A program made the position numbers and the translations under genes. The notes beneath the pieces are model-generated. The model saw only the letters and a program-made list of their open reading frames with translations, was not told the DNA's origin and searched no databases. A stretch of 64,000 nt of DNA from JABCPO02 sp963542845 (lineage in GTDB: Bacteria > Bacillota > Clostridia > TANB77 > CAG-508), in NCBI GenBank assembly GCA_963542845.1, contig CAUTZA010000002.1, forward strand, positions 60,687 through 124,686, given 5' to 3'. Position 1 is the first letter of the stretch, and the number at the start of each line of letters is the position of its first letter. Of the stretch, positions 1-8,885 are shown in pieces.

Positions 1-401
1 GAATTTATCTATAGTGGAGAAGTATATTTTTTATATTGAATTATTTTGGGATTAAAAATGAAAGAGAGAAAATAAAAAAGAATTCGAAAAAATATATGAT
101 AAAAAAGACTTGAAAGCATTAAAAAAATGGTATAAAGCTACGGAATTCAAGAATAAATAATGAGGTTGAAATGAATGAAAAAATAAAAATATGTTAAAAA
201 TATTGTTTTTTTTGAATGTAAATTGGAAAAAAAGAGATTAAAATATATAAAAAGGTTAAAAAAATAGTTGATGACATCAAAATAAGGTAAAGAAAAGGTT
301 GAAAATGGTTTTAAATATGAAGTTTAAGGTTATAATTTAAAAAAAAGGATAGAAAATAGTGGAAAAAAAGAAATAAAAAATAAATATGAAAAAAAGCTAA
401 G
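1..401. other. Gene-free A-rich intergenic stretch
   Basis: No open frame of useful length and no ribosome binding site followed by a plausible start was seen on either strand. The stretch is dominated by A and G on the plus strand. The only recognisable element is the motif CTACGGAA at 138-145, which recurs at 56521-56528 and 56823-56830 in another gene-free stretch. The left part may belong to a neighbouring locus outside the window. Confidence 0.5.
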
Positions 402-438
402 AAAAACATCTGAAAACCTTCGGAAATCAGATGTTTTT
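402..438 (-). terminator. Rho-independent terminator of rsmI
   Basis: The arms AAAAACATCTGA and TCAGATGTTTTT flank a short loop 13 bases past the rsmI stop codon, with T-runs in both directions. It fits a terminator for the minus-strand methyltransferase pair. Confidence 0.8.
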
Positions 439-450
439 GCTATTAAAAAT

Positions 451-1282
451 TTACTTAAAATCGATTAAAAGCTTATAAATTTCACTTTTATGAACGTTTA
501 AATCAGTTGATATTTTTTTTATAATTTCTTTTTTTTCATATCCTTGGGTCTTGTAGTAATTGTAGTGTTCTTCAAGAGTGAGAGATGAAAAGTCTACAAT
601 GTTAGATGAGGATTTATCGATTATAATAACAAATTCACCTTTTTCAGTAATATTGGGGATTATTTCATTAGCTGTGCCGTATAAGTATTCTTCATGCAAT
701 TTGGAAATTTCTCTTGCTACACATAAATACCTTTCAGCATCTATTTTGGAGATAAGTTCTAATGTTTCTATCACTCTATACGGCGATTCATACAGTATTA
801 TGGTTGATTTGGATGCTAGAACTTTATTTAATTCTTGCTTCTTTTTCTCGTTTCTATTTTTTAAAAAGCCATAAAATGTAAAAGAGGTTGTATCCATTCC
901 AGAGTTAACTAGTGCAGGAACAAATGCTGTTGCACCTGGGAGTGTCTGTGTTTCTAAATTATTTTTAATACATGAATTAATAAGAATATGTCCAGGATCT
1001 GATATTCCAGGAGTACCTGCATCTGATATAAGAGCTATGCTCTTAGAAGCTAGTAAGTCAGATATAACTTCGTTATACTTTTCATGTTCATTATCCTTAT
1101 TAAATGAAATTAGTGTGTTATTTATGTTAAGATGATTAAGTAATTTTATTGATACTCGTGTATCTTCACATAAAATATAGTCAACAGAGGTTAATATATC
1201 AATAGCTCTTAATGTTATATCTTTTAAATTCCCGCACGGGAGTTGGTACGATGTATAATATACCTTTTTTGTTGTTTTTCAT
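451..1282 (-). CDS. rsmI: 16S rRNA 2'-O-ribose C1402 methyltransferase RsmI, with +1 shift at CGG
   Basis: RsmI uses SAM to methylate the ribose of C1402 in the ribosomal decoding centre. The reconstructed protein is about 276 residues, normal for the family. It contains DAGTPGISDPG near residue 90, then PGATA, YESPYR and AREISKLHEE. The start at 1282 has AAAGGAA upstream and lies 11 bases after the preceding methyltransferase gene, so the two are likely co-transcribed. The standard frame breaks after codon 16: GTG is followed by CGG (1234 down to 1232). Skipping the C gives GGG and restores the conserved 'TPxGNLxDITLRA' segment. What is seen is the break and its repair. That the ribosome makes the shift is inference from 23 similar sites in the window. 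Confidence 0.9.
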
Positions 1283-1293
1283 AATATATTCCT

Positions 1294-2148
1294 TTAATTA
1301 ATTGATTTTATTGGCAATATGTTTAAAAACTTATTACCATTTTTAACAAACTTTGCTAAAAATAAAGAGGGCTGATTATTAGAAGAATTTGTAATAAACT
1401 GAAGGGCTTTTAATTCTATGTTGTGTTTATCAGCAACTATAATTATTTCTGGTAAGTTTTCAGGCTTATGTACCATAAAAAGCTCGCCTTTATCTTTTAA
1501 ACAAAATTGCACAGTAGTAAAAAAAGTACTTAAAAAATCTTTTTTTGCAATTTTGGCAATATTTTTTTCTGTAGAGCTTGTAGATATTCCCTTATTTTCT
1601 TTCATATATGGTGGGTTCGATAATATACAAGAATATTTGTTTTTGAAAGAAGTGTCTAAACACATATCACCTATACTAATGTTGTATACAGAAAAGGGAT
1701 TAGTAAAATTATTTTGGCTATAAGTGGTGATATTATTCTGCAATATATTATTGTACGTATTAAGGCAATTTCTATAATTCAAATTAGCAAAATATTGCTG
1801 GATTTCAAAAAAATCCACTTGTAAATCCTCAATATTAGTTTTTCGAATTGAAAGGTTTTCTGTAAAGTATGATTTGTGAAACATATTTAAATATGAATAG
1901 ATACCAATAATCCCTGTTCCAGAACAAAAATCAGCAATATGATTATGTTTAGTTGTTGTGTTTTTCAAAAAGAATTTAGAAAGTAGAAAGCTATCTATAC
2001 CAAATTTAAAAAAATTATTATTTTGATGAATATTATAATCTAAATAAATGTTTTCGAAAATTTCAGAAGAAATATATTCTTTAAATTGTTTAATATCATT
2101 ATTATTATCCACATAATCATATTTGTTAAGTTTAAATGTTTCTTGCAC
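1294..2148 (-). CDS. tRNA1(Val) N6-adenine methyltransferase-like protein (TrmN6/YfiC type)
   Basis: A class I SAM-dependent methyltransferase of about 284 residues. Motif I is DFCSGTGIIG (residues 73-82) and the N6-adenine signature NPPY is at about 178-181, followed by a GELFMVHKPENL-like strand typical of the YfiC/TrmN6 family, which methylates A37 of tRNA-Val. The longest frame begins with TTG at 2178. The sequence AAAGGAG lies six bases before a GTG at 2148, so I take GTG as the start. It is first in a two-gene minus-strand unit with rsmI, a common pairing in Firmicutes. The exact tRNA substrate is inferred from family resemblance. Confidence 0.82.
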   Translation of the reverse strand: MQETFKLNKYDYVDNNNDIKQFKEYISSEIFENIYLDYNIHQNNNFFKFGIDSFLLSKFFLKNTTTKHNHIADFCSGTGIIGIYSYLNMFHKSYFTENLSIRKTNIEDLQVDFFEIQQYFANLNYRNCLNTYNNILQNNITTYSQNNFTNPFSVYNISIGDMCLDTSFKNKYSCILSNPPYMKENKGISTSSTEKNIAKIAKKDFLSTFFTTVQFCLKDKGELFMVHKPENLPEIIIVADKHNIELKALQFITNSSNNQPSLFLAKFVKNGNKFLNILPIKSIN

Positions 2149-2250
2149 ACTAGTCTCCTTTAATATTATATAATTCAATTATACATTAAAATCTGTTAAA
2201 AAACAAAAGTTATATGTTATAATACTAATGTTAACAAAGGAGAAAAAAAG

Positions 2251-3060
2251 ATGATTAAATTTTGTTCATTATATAGTGGAAGTTCTGGAAATTCATATTA
2301 TGTAAATATAGATAATAAGAAGATATTGTTAGATATGGGGAAGAGTTTAAAGAAAATAACAGAAGCGCTTGGAAATATAGGAGAAAAGATAGAAGATATA
2401 GATGCGATTTTAGTTACTCATGAACATTCAGACCATATACAGGGTTTAAAAATGTTGTGCAAAAAACATAATACTAAAATATATATGACAGACAAGACAA
2501 AGCCTGAAGTGTTAAGAATTGTAGATACACTAGAAGAAGAAAATGTAGTAACATTTAGTGCAGGAGATAAGTTTGAAATAGGAGAAGCTAAGATAAAAAG
2601 TGTTAAAGTATCACATGATGCAGTTGATCCGGTTATGTATAGTTTTAAAGATATAAAAGGTAGAAAAATATCAGTTTTTACTGATGTTGGGGAAATAACA
2701 GATTCAGTAGTAGAAACACTAAAAGGAAGTGAAATAGCAGTTATAGAAGCAAATTACGAAGAAAACTTATTAAAAGTATCTAGATATCCAGGATATTTAA
2801 AAAAAAGGATAATTGGAAAATATGGACATTTATCTAATGAAGAAGCAGCATTTCTAGCAAGGGAACTTGCTAAAAATGGTACGAAAAAGATATTATTAGG
2901 GCATTTGAGTAGAGAAAATAATACTGAAAAGATTGCATATCAGACAATTGAAAATGAAATGAAATTTTTAAAAGAAGAGAATGGAAATATAGATATAGAC
3001 AGTATAGAGATAGTAGTACTTGGAAGGGAAGAGAGTGGAAACTTATATATATTGGATTAG
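2251..3060 (+). CDS. walJ: MBL-fold hydrolase WalJ/YycJ
   Basis: A metallo-beta-lactamase-fold protein of 269 residues. It starts with the family signature FCSLYSGSSGNSYYV and carries the metal-binding HEHSDH at residues 57-62, with later conserved histidines (VSHDA and GHLS). This pattern is typical of WalJ/YycJ, a probable 5'-3' exonuclease usually found with the walKR signalling genes. WalKR is not in this window. The ATG at 2251 has AAAGGAG upstream. It is divergent from the methyltransferase pair and converges on the glycosyltransferase, with a shared terminator between them. Confidence 0.85.
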   Translation: MIKFCSLYSGSSGNSYYVNIDNKKILLDMGKSLKKITEALGNIGEKIEDIDAILVTHEHSDHIQGLKMLCKKHNTKIYMTDKTKPEVLRIVDTLEEENVVTFSAGDKFEIGEAKIKSVKVSHDAVDPVMYSFKDIKGRKISVFTDVGEITDSVVETLKGSEIAVIEANYEENLLKVSRYPGYLKKRIIGKYGHLSNEEAAFLARELAKNGTKKILLGHLSRENNTEKIAYQTIENEMKFLKEENGNIDIDSIEIVVLGREESGNLYILD

Positions 3061-3096
3061 AAATAAAAGATAAGAAATAAAAAAGCAAAAGTAAAA

Positions 3097-3142
3097 AGAG
3101 AAAAATACAAACTTAAATATTTTTAAGTTTGTATTTTTCTCT
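3097..3142. terminator. Bidirectional terminator between convergent genes
   Basis: A long near-perfect stem, AGAGAAAAATACAAACTTAA paired with its complement, has A/T runs on both flanks. It lies between the stop of walJ and the stop of the minus-strand glycosyltransferase and could serve both. Confidence 0.85.
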
Positions 3143-4289
3143 ATTCTAAATCAAATATTATTTTACAGATGTTATCTGCAGCATTGGGTTTCCCAAATTT
3201 TTTGGCATTTTCGGATAATCTAGAAAGATAATTTTCGTCTGTTTTTAAACGATCTATTAACATATTTAAGTTTTCCTTGTTTACAAGGATACCAGCACCG
3301 ATATGTTCTATATAATTTTGGTTTGCTACTTCTTGACCAGGAAGAGGGTTTATCATAAACATTGGCAACCCTTGAGAAAGAGATTCAGATGTTGTAAGGC
3401 CTCCTGGTTTTGAGAAAATTCCAGATGAAACTTTCATTAATTTAGAAATATTTGTTGTATATTTAATTAATGTAGAGTTTTCTATGTTTTCCTCAGATAT
3501 AGCTTTTTCAAACATAGAATATAGTTCAGGGTTTTTGCCAGAAATGCATACAAAGTGAAATTCTGGTAATTTTTTGGTTAAAGTTTTAAATATTTCTATG
3601 TTTACAGTATTAGATAGTCCAAATTCTCCACCTCCAAAAAAAATAAAATTTTTCTTATCTTTTGGTATTTGAAATTCTTCTAGTGTTTCTTCAATTTCTT
3701 TTTCAGATAATTTATTTGAAAAGACAGGGTTTATTGGAATACCTGTAACATGTATTTGTGAATCTTTAATATTTTTTTCCATTAAAGCTTTTTTCATTTC
3801 TTCTGTTGGTACGAAGAAATATTTTAAATATTCTGGAAGAACATACCAAAGTCCATGTGGTTCAAAATCTGTTAGAATATTTGAAATTGGGACTTGTATC
3901 TTACCTTTTCTTGCAATATGAGCACACATTATTGCAGGGAAAGGGTGTGTACATATAATTTGGTCAGGTTCGACTTGCTTAATGATTCTATATAATCTAA
4001 TTCTATACCATCTTAATGTTTGTCTTAAAACTATGTCTGTGACACTGTTATCTTTGTTTGCATTGTTATAAAATGCACCCCAAATTTTAGGGGTATTTCT
4101 TGATATTGCATTATAAAAAGAAACAGAAATCTTATTTAGAATAGGTGCAACATATTCAAGACCGTCTACTAATTCTACATAACAGTTATAATTGTTTTCT
4201 AAAACTGCTTTTAATGCTTTTGCAGCAGAAAGATGCCCTCCTCCAAATGATCCATAAAATATTATTACTTTTTTCTTTTTGGTTTCCAT
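3141..4289 (-). CDS. MGDG-synthase/UgtP-family glycolipid glycosyltransferase
   Basis: A GT28/MurG-like glycosyltransferase of 382 residues. It opens with a glycine-rich loop FYGSFGGGHLSAAKAL (about residues 11-26), as in diacylglycerol glucosyl- and galactosyltransferases. The C-terminal sugar-nucleotide site has SKPGGLTTSESLSQGLP and NPLPGQEVAN. The family moves a hexose from a UDP-sugar to diacylglycerol or a related lipid at the inner face of the membrane. The ATG at 4289 has AAAGGAG upstream. It is a single gene ending in the terminator shared with walJ. The exact acceptor and sugar cannot be read from the sequence. Confidence 0.85.
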   Translation of the reverse strand: METKKKKVIIFYGSFGGGHLSAAKALKAVLENNYNCYVELVDGLEYVAPILNKISVSFYNAISRNTPKIWGAFYNNANKDNSVTDIVLRQTLRWYRIRLYRIIKQVEPDQIICTHPFPAIMCAHIARKGKIQVPISNILTDFEPHGLWYVLPEYLKYFFVPTEEMKKALMEKNIKDSQIHVTGIPINPVFSNKLSEKEIEETLEEFQIPKDKKNFIFFGGGEFGLSNTVNIEIFKTLTKKLPEFHFVCISGKNPELYSMFEKAISEENIENSTLIKYTTNISKLMKVSSGIFSKPGGLTTSESLSQGLPMFMINPLPGQEVANQNYIEHIGAGILVNKENLNMLIDRLKTDENYLSRLSENAKKFGKPNAADNICKIIFDLE

Positions 4290-4543
4290 TTAATTTCTCC
4301 TTTAATTAATATATTTGTATTATACCATAAAAGACATGAAATAAAAGAAAAATTACAAAAATATAAAATTGTAGAGAAAATGAGGTGAAAATAAAAAAAG
4401 AAATTGGCGAATATTAAGAAATATACAGAAATATATCATGTATTAAAATTATATATATTATATGTAATATGGATGTTACAAAGATTACAAAACTGAAATT
4501 ATGGGACTAAAATTGAAATATAGTAATAATAAAGGAGGGGAAA

Positions 4544-5683
4544 ATGGATTATTATAATAAAAATAGAAAAAAATATTATAAGAAAGGAATAACCTTAATA
4601 GCCCTTGTTATAACGATAATTATATTATTGATTTTAGCGTCTGTTGCTATACAATTGGCTTTTGGGGAACAGGGCCTTATAAAAAAGAGTAAAGATGGAG
4701 AAAAGCAAAATACATATGCAGAACTCATAGAAAAATCAAAAACAGAAATAGCGAGTATAAGTATAGGAAAGGTAATAGACGGGGATACTAGCTTTAGTTT
4801 TAGTGAAGTATATTCATTACCATTTTTTGTTAATAACTATGACATTGTTGGGAATGACATAGTAAAAAAGGGAAAAAATGAACCAATAATATCAAAAAGT
4901 GATTATGAAGCATTATTACAACCTTCATTTGTAGGAGCGTCAGGAGCAGCAGGAAGCACTCCATCTACTCCGGGGGTACCGTCAACACCAACAGTACCCG
5001 TATCTAGTGCACCAACAATGTATGTGATATCAAATAAGGAAAGATTTGTTGCAGGTAAAGGAATAACAGGAGCAACAATTACACTTACAATGCCAGATGG
5101 AAGTTTAAAAAATACAACTGTAGATTCATCAGGTGAATGGAGTATATTTACAGGATATTTAGGAATAGGGGATGTTATTAAAGTAAAACAAATTGAAAAT
5201 GGATTAGGTGAAAGCCCGGAAATAACACAAACGGTTGTACAATCAAGAAATGTTGTAGTAGGATCAAATCAATTAAAATTTAATATAAAGACAACAGTAC
5301 CAGTAAGAGTATTTATGGTATTTAAAGGAGCAGGAGCAGGAACAACAATGAATGTATTAGCAGGATCTCTTAATGTTGCTGGAGGAGTTGGTATTTATCA
5401 TGGAGGAGAATTTAATTTTATAGGAGCAGGAAATGGTACAGATTATACTATGGGAGTTTCAGGAGGACTATATAGAATAACAGTGCAACCTATAAATGCG
5501 GGAGATACAATAACGTCAGAAACAACACAATTAACAATTACTGATTTTGGAGATATTCAAGGAGATATGGAACTTGAAAATGTGACATCTGTGCAAGGAA
5601 CCCCTACATCATCAACAAATACAGGAAAAGTTACAATAAAATATTTAAATGGACCGGTAAAAGTATATAATTTAAACAATTAA
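4544..5683 (+). CDS. Secreted protein with prepilin-type N-terminus and Ig-like domains
   Basis: 379 residues. After a short basic leader comes KKG followed by ITLIALVITIIILLILASVA, a class III/IV prepilin-type cleavage site and helix. The fifth mature residue is alanine rather than the usual glutamate, a variant common in clostridial proteins of this kind. A proline/threonine linker at about 145-165 (repeated 'TP' and 'VP') leads to a bacterial Ig-like segment with PDGSLKNTTVDSSGEWS, then glycine-rich repeats. It is likely displayed on the cell surface. The start has AAAGGAGGGG upstream. It is monocistronic with its own terminator at 5789-5831. The prepilin peptidase and pilus motor are not in the window. 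Confidence 0.75.
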   Translation: MDYYNKNRKKYYKKGITLIALVITIIILLILASVAIQLAFGEQGLIKKSKDGEKQNTYAELIEKSKTEIASISIGKVIDGDTSFSFSEVYSLPFFVNNYDIVGNDIVKKGKNEPIISKSDYEALLQPSFVGASGAAGSTPSTPGVPSTPTVPVSSAPTMYVISNKERFVAGKGITGATITLTMPDGSLKNTTVDSSGEWSIFTGYLGIGDVIKVKQIENGLGESPEITQTVVQSRNVVVGSNQLKFNIKTTVPVRVFMVFKGAGAGTTMNVLAGSLNVAGGVGIYHGGEFNFIGAGNGTDYTMGVSGGLYRITVQPINAGDTITSETTQLTITDFGDIQGDMELENVTSVQGTPTSSTNTGKVTIKYLNGPVKVYNLNN

Positions 5684-5788
5684 ATTAATATGAACTATAT
5701 GAATATTAATATTAGTAAGATAATGAATTATAAAACAATAAATTATATTATTAAAGTATAGAAATAGAGTGTGTGATTGTAGTAAATT

Positions 5789-5831
5789 AAAAATAACCCC
5801 TGTACTTATATTTAGTACTGGGGTTATTTTT
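5789..5831 (+). terminator. Rho-independent terminator
   Basis: AAAAATAACCCC...GTACT pairs with AGTAC...GGGGTTATTTTT to form a perfect stem ending in a T-run, about 105 bases after the prepilin-like gene. Confidence 0.85.
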
Positions 5832-5954
5832 AATAGCCTCTATACTTTTAATGGGGGTATAAAATGATAAAAAAGGATATAAGCCTAGTTAGGGGACTGT
5901 TATACACTACCCAATTTTTGACATTGAGCCCATGTAAAAAGTGAGGATAATAAA

Positions 5955-5986
5955 AAACTCTAAGTCATATTTAAGACTTAGAGTTT
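5955..5986 (-). terminator. Rho-independent terminator of the secreted-protein gene
   Basis: The arms AAACTCTAAGTC and GACTTAGAGTTT enclose an 8-base loop just after the stop of the minus-strand gene, followed on that strand by a T-rich run. Confidence 0.8.
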
Positions 5987-5993
5987 AAAGTTA

Positions 5994-6743
5994 CTAATAG
6001 AAAGTTCCGTTTATTATATTGGTTGCATCCTTTCTTGGAGTTGTTTTAAAGATAGAAGCTGCTGGCTCACTTGAACGAATAAGAGCAAATAAAGAAGATT
6101 TATCTTGTTCCATATACGCAAGTGATAACATAAAACGAACTATAGCTTTTTTTACTGGTTTTCCATTAGAATATTTCTTTTTTACCTTAAACTTTATACT
6201 ATCCCAGAATCTAGGATAGTATACCTTCCCATCTGGTTGAACATGGAAGTCCCATGCTCCTGCAAAAAAAATATCATTATTAGAATTTTGAGCCCATTCG
6301 ATAGCGTCACTACTATAATATGGTATCATACTAATGTATGAAGTGCCCTCAAGGTATTGAATTATAGCAATATACTCTTCTCCAGGCTCTACCTCTATTT
6401 CAAGAGGAAATACTCTTAAGTTTCGCATATTTCCAGGCATTATTGTCCCAGTTCCCAGCGGTGAGAACAGGGAAGACATATTTACATGGAAGGGGATTGA
6501 TTTATCTTCACCTATTACTTCTTTTACAAACTTCTCCTCTGATTGTACGCATTTGAAAAACAGTTCTTTTTCTTTTTCATTTCTCCATATATCCTGAGGG
6601 AGAAGAGAGTGCTTTATAGTACCAAAGCTTTTTTGAAATTTAAAGTTTTCAGGGCTGCATTTTTCAGGTCCTGAAAAACCTAAAGAAGAAAATAATAATA
6701 ATACCATAACCATTATAACAGGTTTTGAAAATTTTGATTTCAT
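5994..6743 (-). CDS. Unknown secreted protein with signal peptide
   Basis: About 249 residues. The N-terminus has lysines followed by the hydrophobic core PVIMVMVLLLFSSLGFSG, a classical Sec signal peptide. The following GPEKC does not form a clear lipobox. The mature part has many aromatic residues and a stretch PLEIEVEPGEEYIAIIQYLEG that suggests beta structure. I recognise no catalytic motif. The longest frame starts with GTG at 6752, but AAGGAAGTGA sits six bases before an ATG at 6743, so I use that. By eye its codons look less AT-extreme than those of its neighbours (more CCC, GGC, CTC), so recent acquisition is possible. Confidence 0.7.
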   Translation of the reverse strand: MKSKFSKPVIMVMVLLLFSSLGFSGPEKCSPENFKFQKSFGTIKHSLLPQDIWRNEKEKELFFKCVQSEEKFVKEVIGEDKSIPFHVNMSSLFSPLGTGTIMPGNMRNLRVFPLEIEVEPGEEYIAIIQYLEGTSYISMIPYYSSDAIEWAQNSNNDIFFAGAWDFHVQPDGKVYYPRFWDSIKFKVKKKYSNGKPVKKAIVRFMLSLAYMEQDKSSLFALIRSSEPAASIFKTTPRKDATNIINGTFY

Positions 6744-6867
6744 AAAAATCACTTCCTTTTTTTTAGTTTTTAAACAACTTAATTAAGTTGTTTATTAAAA
6801 TATCATTCAATAATATAATAGCATAAAAAGAGAATTATGTAAATAAAAAAGAAAAAAGATAAATTAA

Positions 6868-6910
6868 AAGCTATGCTGTAGAACATGTTCTTATTTTACA
6901 TCATAGCCTT
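6868..6910 (-). terminator. Probable terminator of the DnaJ-like gene
   Basis: On the minus strand AAGGCTATGATGTA pairs imperfectly with TACAGCATAGCTT, followed by a T-rich tail. It begins next to the stop codon of the DnaJ-like gene. Confidence 0.55.
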
Positions 6911-7784
6911 ACTTTTTTTCTTGTTTTGTATTTTTTTCTATTTCTAGTATTTTTTTATATAATTGTTGCTCTTCATCTGTGATTACGGAAGGGATTACAA
7001 TATTTGCTTTTAATATTAAATCACCTTTTAAATTAGAAGATGAAAAACCTTTATTTTTAAGCTTAAATTCCTTATTGTTTGGCGTATAAGGTGGAACTAC
7101 AATAGATATTAGTTCTCCAAAAAAATCAAATTCTATATTTGTACCTAATATTGCTTGTGCAGGAGTAAGGTTAAGATTACTTATAATGTTTAGCCCTTTT
7201 AATTTAAATGTTTCGTCGTTTTCTACAGATATTCTAACATAAAGGTCTCCTGGAAATTTAAAAGAATCATTACTTTTCTTTCCCATGTATTTTAATATAT
7301 GAACATCGTTGTTTTTAGTGTTTTTAGGTAATTCTAAATCTTTTTGATCATCTTTTGTTTTTATTGTTTTGATACACCCGAGGTATGCTTCTTTGATAGA
7401 AATTTTAAGTATTATTTCTGTATTCAAAGAAGTATCTTCTGTTTTTTCTTTTACTAAAGTATGTCTTTTGAAAGCGTTTCCGAAGAAAATGTTTGATAAT
7501 TCTTCAAGCATCGTATTTTTTCTTTCTTCAGTTATGAAGGAAATATTTTCTTTTTTTGTTCTTCCAACATATCCACTCCACAATTTATCATATTTTTTCT
7601 TAGATTGCGGGTTTGAAAGTATTTTATATGCTTCGTTTATATCTTTTATAATTTCGCCTGTACTTTCTTTGTTTATATCAGGGTGAAATTTCTTGGCTTG
7701 ATTTCTGTAAGCTGTTTTAATTTCTTCTGATGATACCTTAACGCTATCAATCCCTAGTATTTTGTAGTAATCTTTAAATGTCAT
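6909..7784 (-). CDS. DnaJ/CbpA-like co-chaperone without zinc finger
   Basis: 291 residues. The N-terminal J domain has DYYKILGID and the HPD tripeptide at residues 34-36, needed to stimulate the ATPase of an Hsp70. A linker follows, then the two beta-barrel substrate-binding domains of DnaJ type (LGCIKTIKT; LTPAQAILGTNIEFDFFG; VVPPYTPNNKEFKLKNKGF). The four CxxCxGxG zinc motifs of true DnaJ are absent, so it resembles CbpA/DjlA-type co-chaperones. The start has GGAGTAAATT upstream. It is a single minus-strand gene. Its DnaK partner is not in the window. Confidence 0.85.
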   Translation of the reverse strand: MTFKDYYKILGIDSVKVSSEEIKTAYRNQAKKFHPDINKESTGEIIKDINEAYKILSNPQSKKKYDKLWSGYVGRTKKENISFITEERKNTMLEELSNIFFGNAFKRHTLVKEKTEDTSLNTEIILKISIKEAYLGCIKTIKTKDDQKDLELPKNTKNNDVHILKYMGKKSNDSFKFPGDLYVRISVENDETFKLKGLNIISNLNLTPAQAILGTNIEFDFFGELISIVVPPYTPNNKEFKLKNKGFSSSNLKGDLILKANIVIPSVITDEEQQLYKKILEIEKNTKQEKK

Positions 7785-8007
7785 AATTTACTCCGTATCT
7801 TCTGAATTGTTTTAATTATATCACAAATAAATATCTTTTCAATAACAAAATAATAACAAATTTAAATAAGTAAATTTAAAATATAATCGCAGGTTTTTGG
7901 CATTAAATTGTAAGGAAGTTATATCATTTAAGAAAAAAGACAAAAAAGAAAAACATATGAACATTATCCTATCTAAATGTGGATAAGTTTATATGCTTTA
8001 AATTATT

Positions 8008-8566
8008 TTATTGTATTTTAATGTTTTGTTTTTCGCTTTCAGAAATCTCAAACATTAAGAATTCAGGTGATTTTAAGAATTTAGCGAAAAGGTTATTTGG
8101 GAATACCTTTGTGAATTTTTGATAATCTCTTATTGTGCCATTGTAGTATTTTCTAGAAAGTGCAATTTCATCTTCAATAATAACTAGATTTTCACTAAGT
8201 CTTTTGTATTCTTCATTAGCCTTAAGTTCTGGATAATTTTCCACTGTTAAATTCAGAGAACCTATCACACTAGAAAAATCTTGATTTGCAGTTATTTTGT
8301 CGTTTATAGATTTTGAATCATAATTTGGTGATCTTAATTCTGCGATTTTTGTGAAAACTTGTTCTTCATGTTTAGAATATCCTTTTACTATTTCTACTAA
8401 ATTTCCGTACTAAATCAAAACGTTTTTTTAATTGTACATCCATTATAGAAAAGGCTTCTTCAATCATTATCTTTTTACTTATACTAATATTATAGTAAAC
8501 AAATGTATATATTAATATTATTGCTAAGATACAACCAAGTATCATTAATATAGTTATAAAGTTCAT
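8008..8566 (-). CDS. lemA: LemA family membrane protein, with +1 shift at CGG
   Basis: Reconstructed length is 185 residues. A single N-terminal membrane helix (about residues 4-25) is followed by the helical LemA domain, with KKRFDLV, EIVKGY, NLTVENYPELKAN and SRKYYNGTIRDYQKFTKVFP, all typical of the family. The function of LemA is not well defined. The reading frame breaks after codon 53: GTA then CGG (8407 down to 8405). Skipping the C gives GTA-GGA-AAT and joins the two halves. In most LemA proteins I know, this position is the proline of 'DLxPNLV', so the restored glycine is less expected here than at the other sites. Confidence 0.85.
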
Positions 8567-8885
8567 ATATATCTCCTACTCATATAATTATTAACTAATA
8601 AAGTGATTAGTGAATAAATAAATGTTAATAATTACACGCTTTAAATTTATGCTTTTAATTGTATATTTAATTACAAGTATATAGTATATCTTTAAACAAA
8701 AAAAGTCTAGAGAATTATTCTAATATTCTAAAAGAGATATAAAAGAAATATATTGAAAAAGTGTCACAAAAAGCTTTAGATAGTGCTAAAATTTGACAAA
8801 TAGCTGTAATCTATATATCATTATAATATAGATTATATGTTTTAAAATATTAGATATAATCAAGAAGGAGAATATATATTTTATT
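8567..8885 (+). promoter_or_regulatory. Promoter region of murF with palindromic site
   Basis: Within this 319-base gap TTGACA at 8793-8798 is separated by 17 bases from TATCAT at 8816-8821, a good sigma-A promoter. The arms AATCTATA (8809-8816) and TATAGATT (8828-8835) form an inverted repeat over the -10 element and could be an operator or simply AT-rich symmetry. The murF ribosome binding site AAGGAG is at about 8863, followed by a rather long spacer to the start. No gene is seen in the gap. Confidence 0.6.

Larger units (their letters stand above)
5684..5993. other. Intergenic region with two terminators and a short repeated motif
   Basis: This 310-base gap carries the terminator of the prepilin-like gene and the terminator of the convergent secreted-protein gene. 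Between them, at 5918-5928, is TTGACATTGAG, the same 11 bases found at 16076-16086. No open frame of convincing length was seen. Confidence 0.5.

Noticed and set aside
578..874. Plus-strand open frame opposite rsmI
   Set aside because: It is a shadow of the rsmI coding strand. It has no ribosome binding site, and the minus-strand frame has full family motifs.
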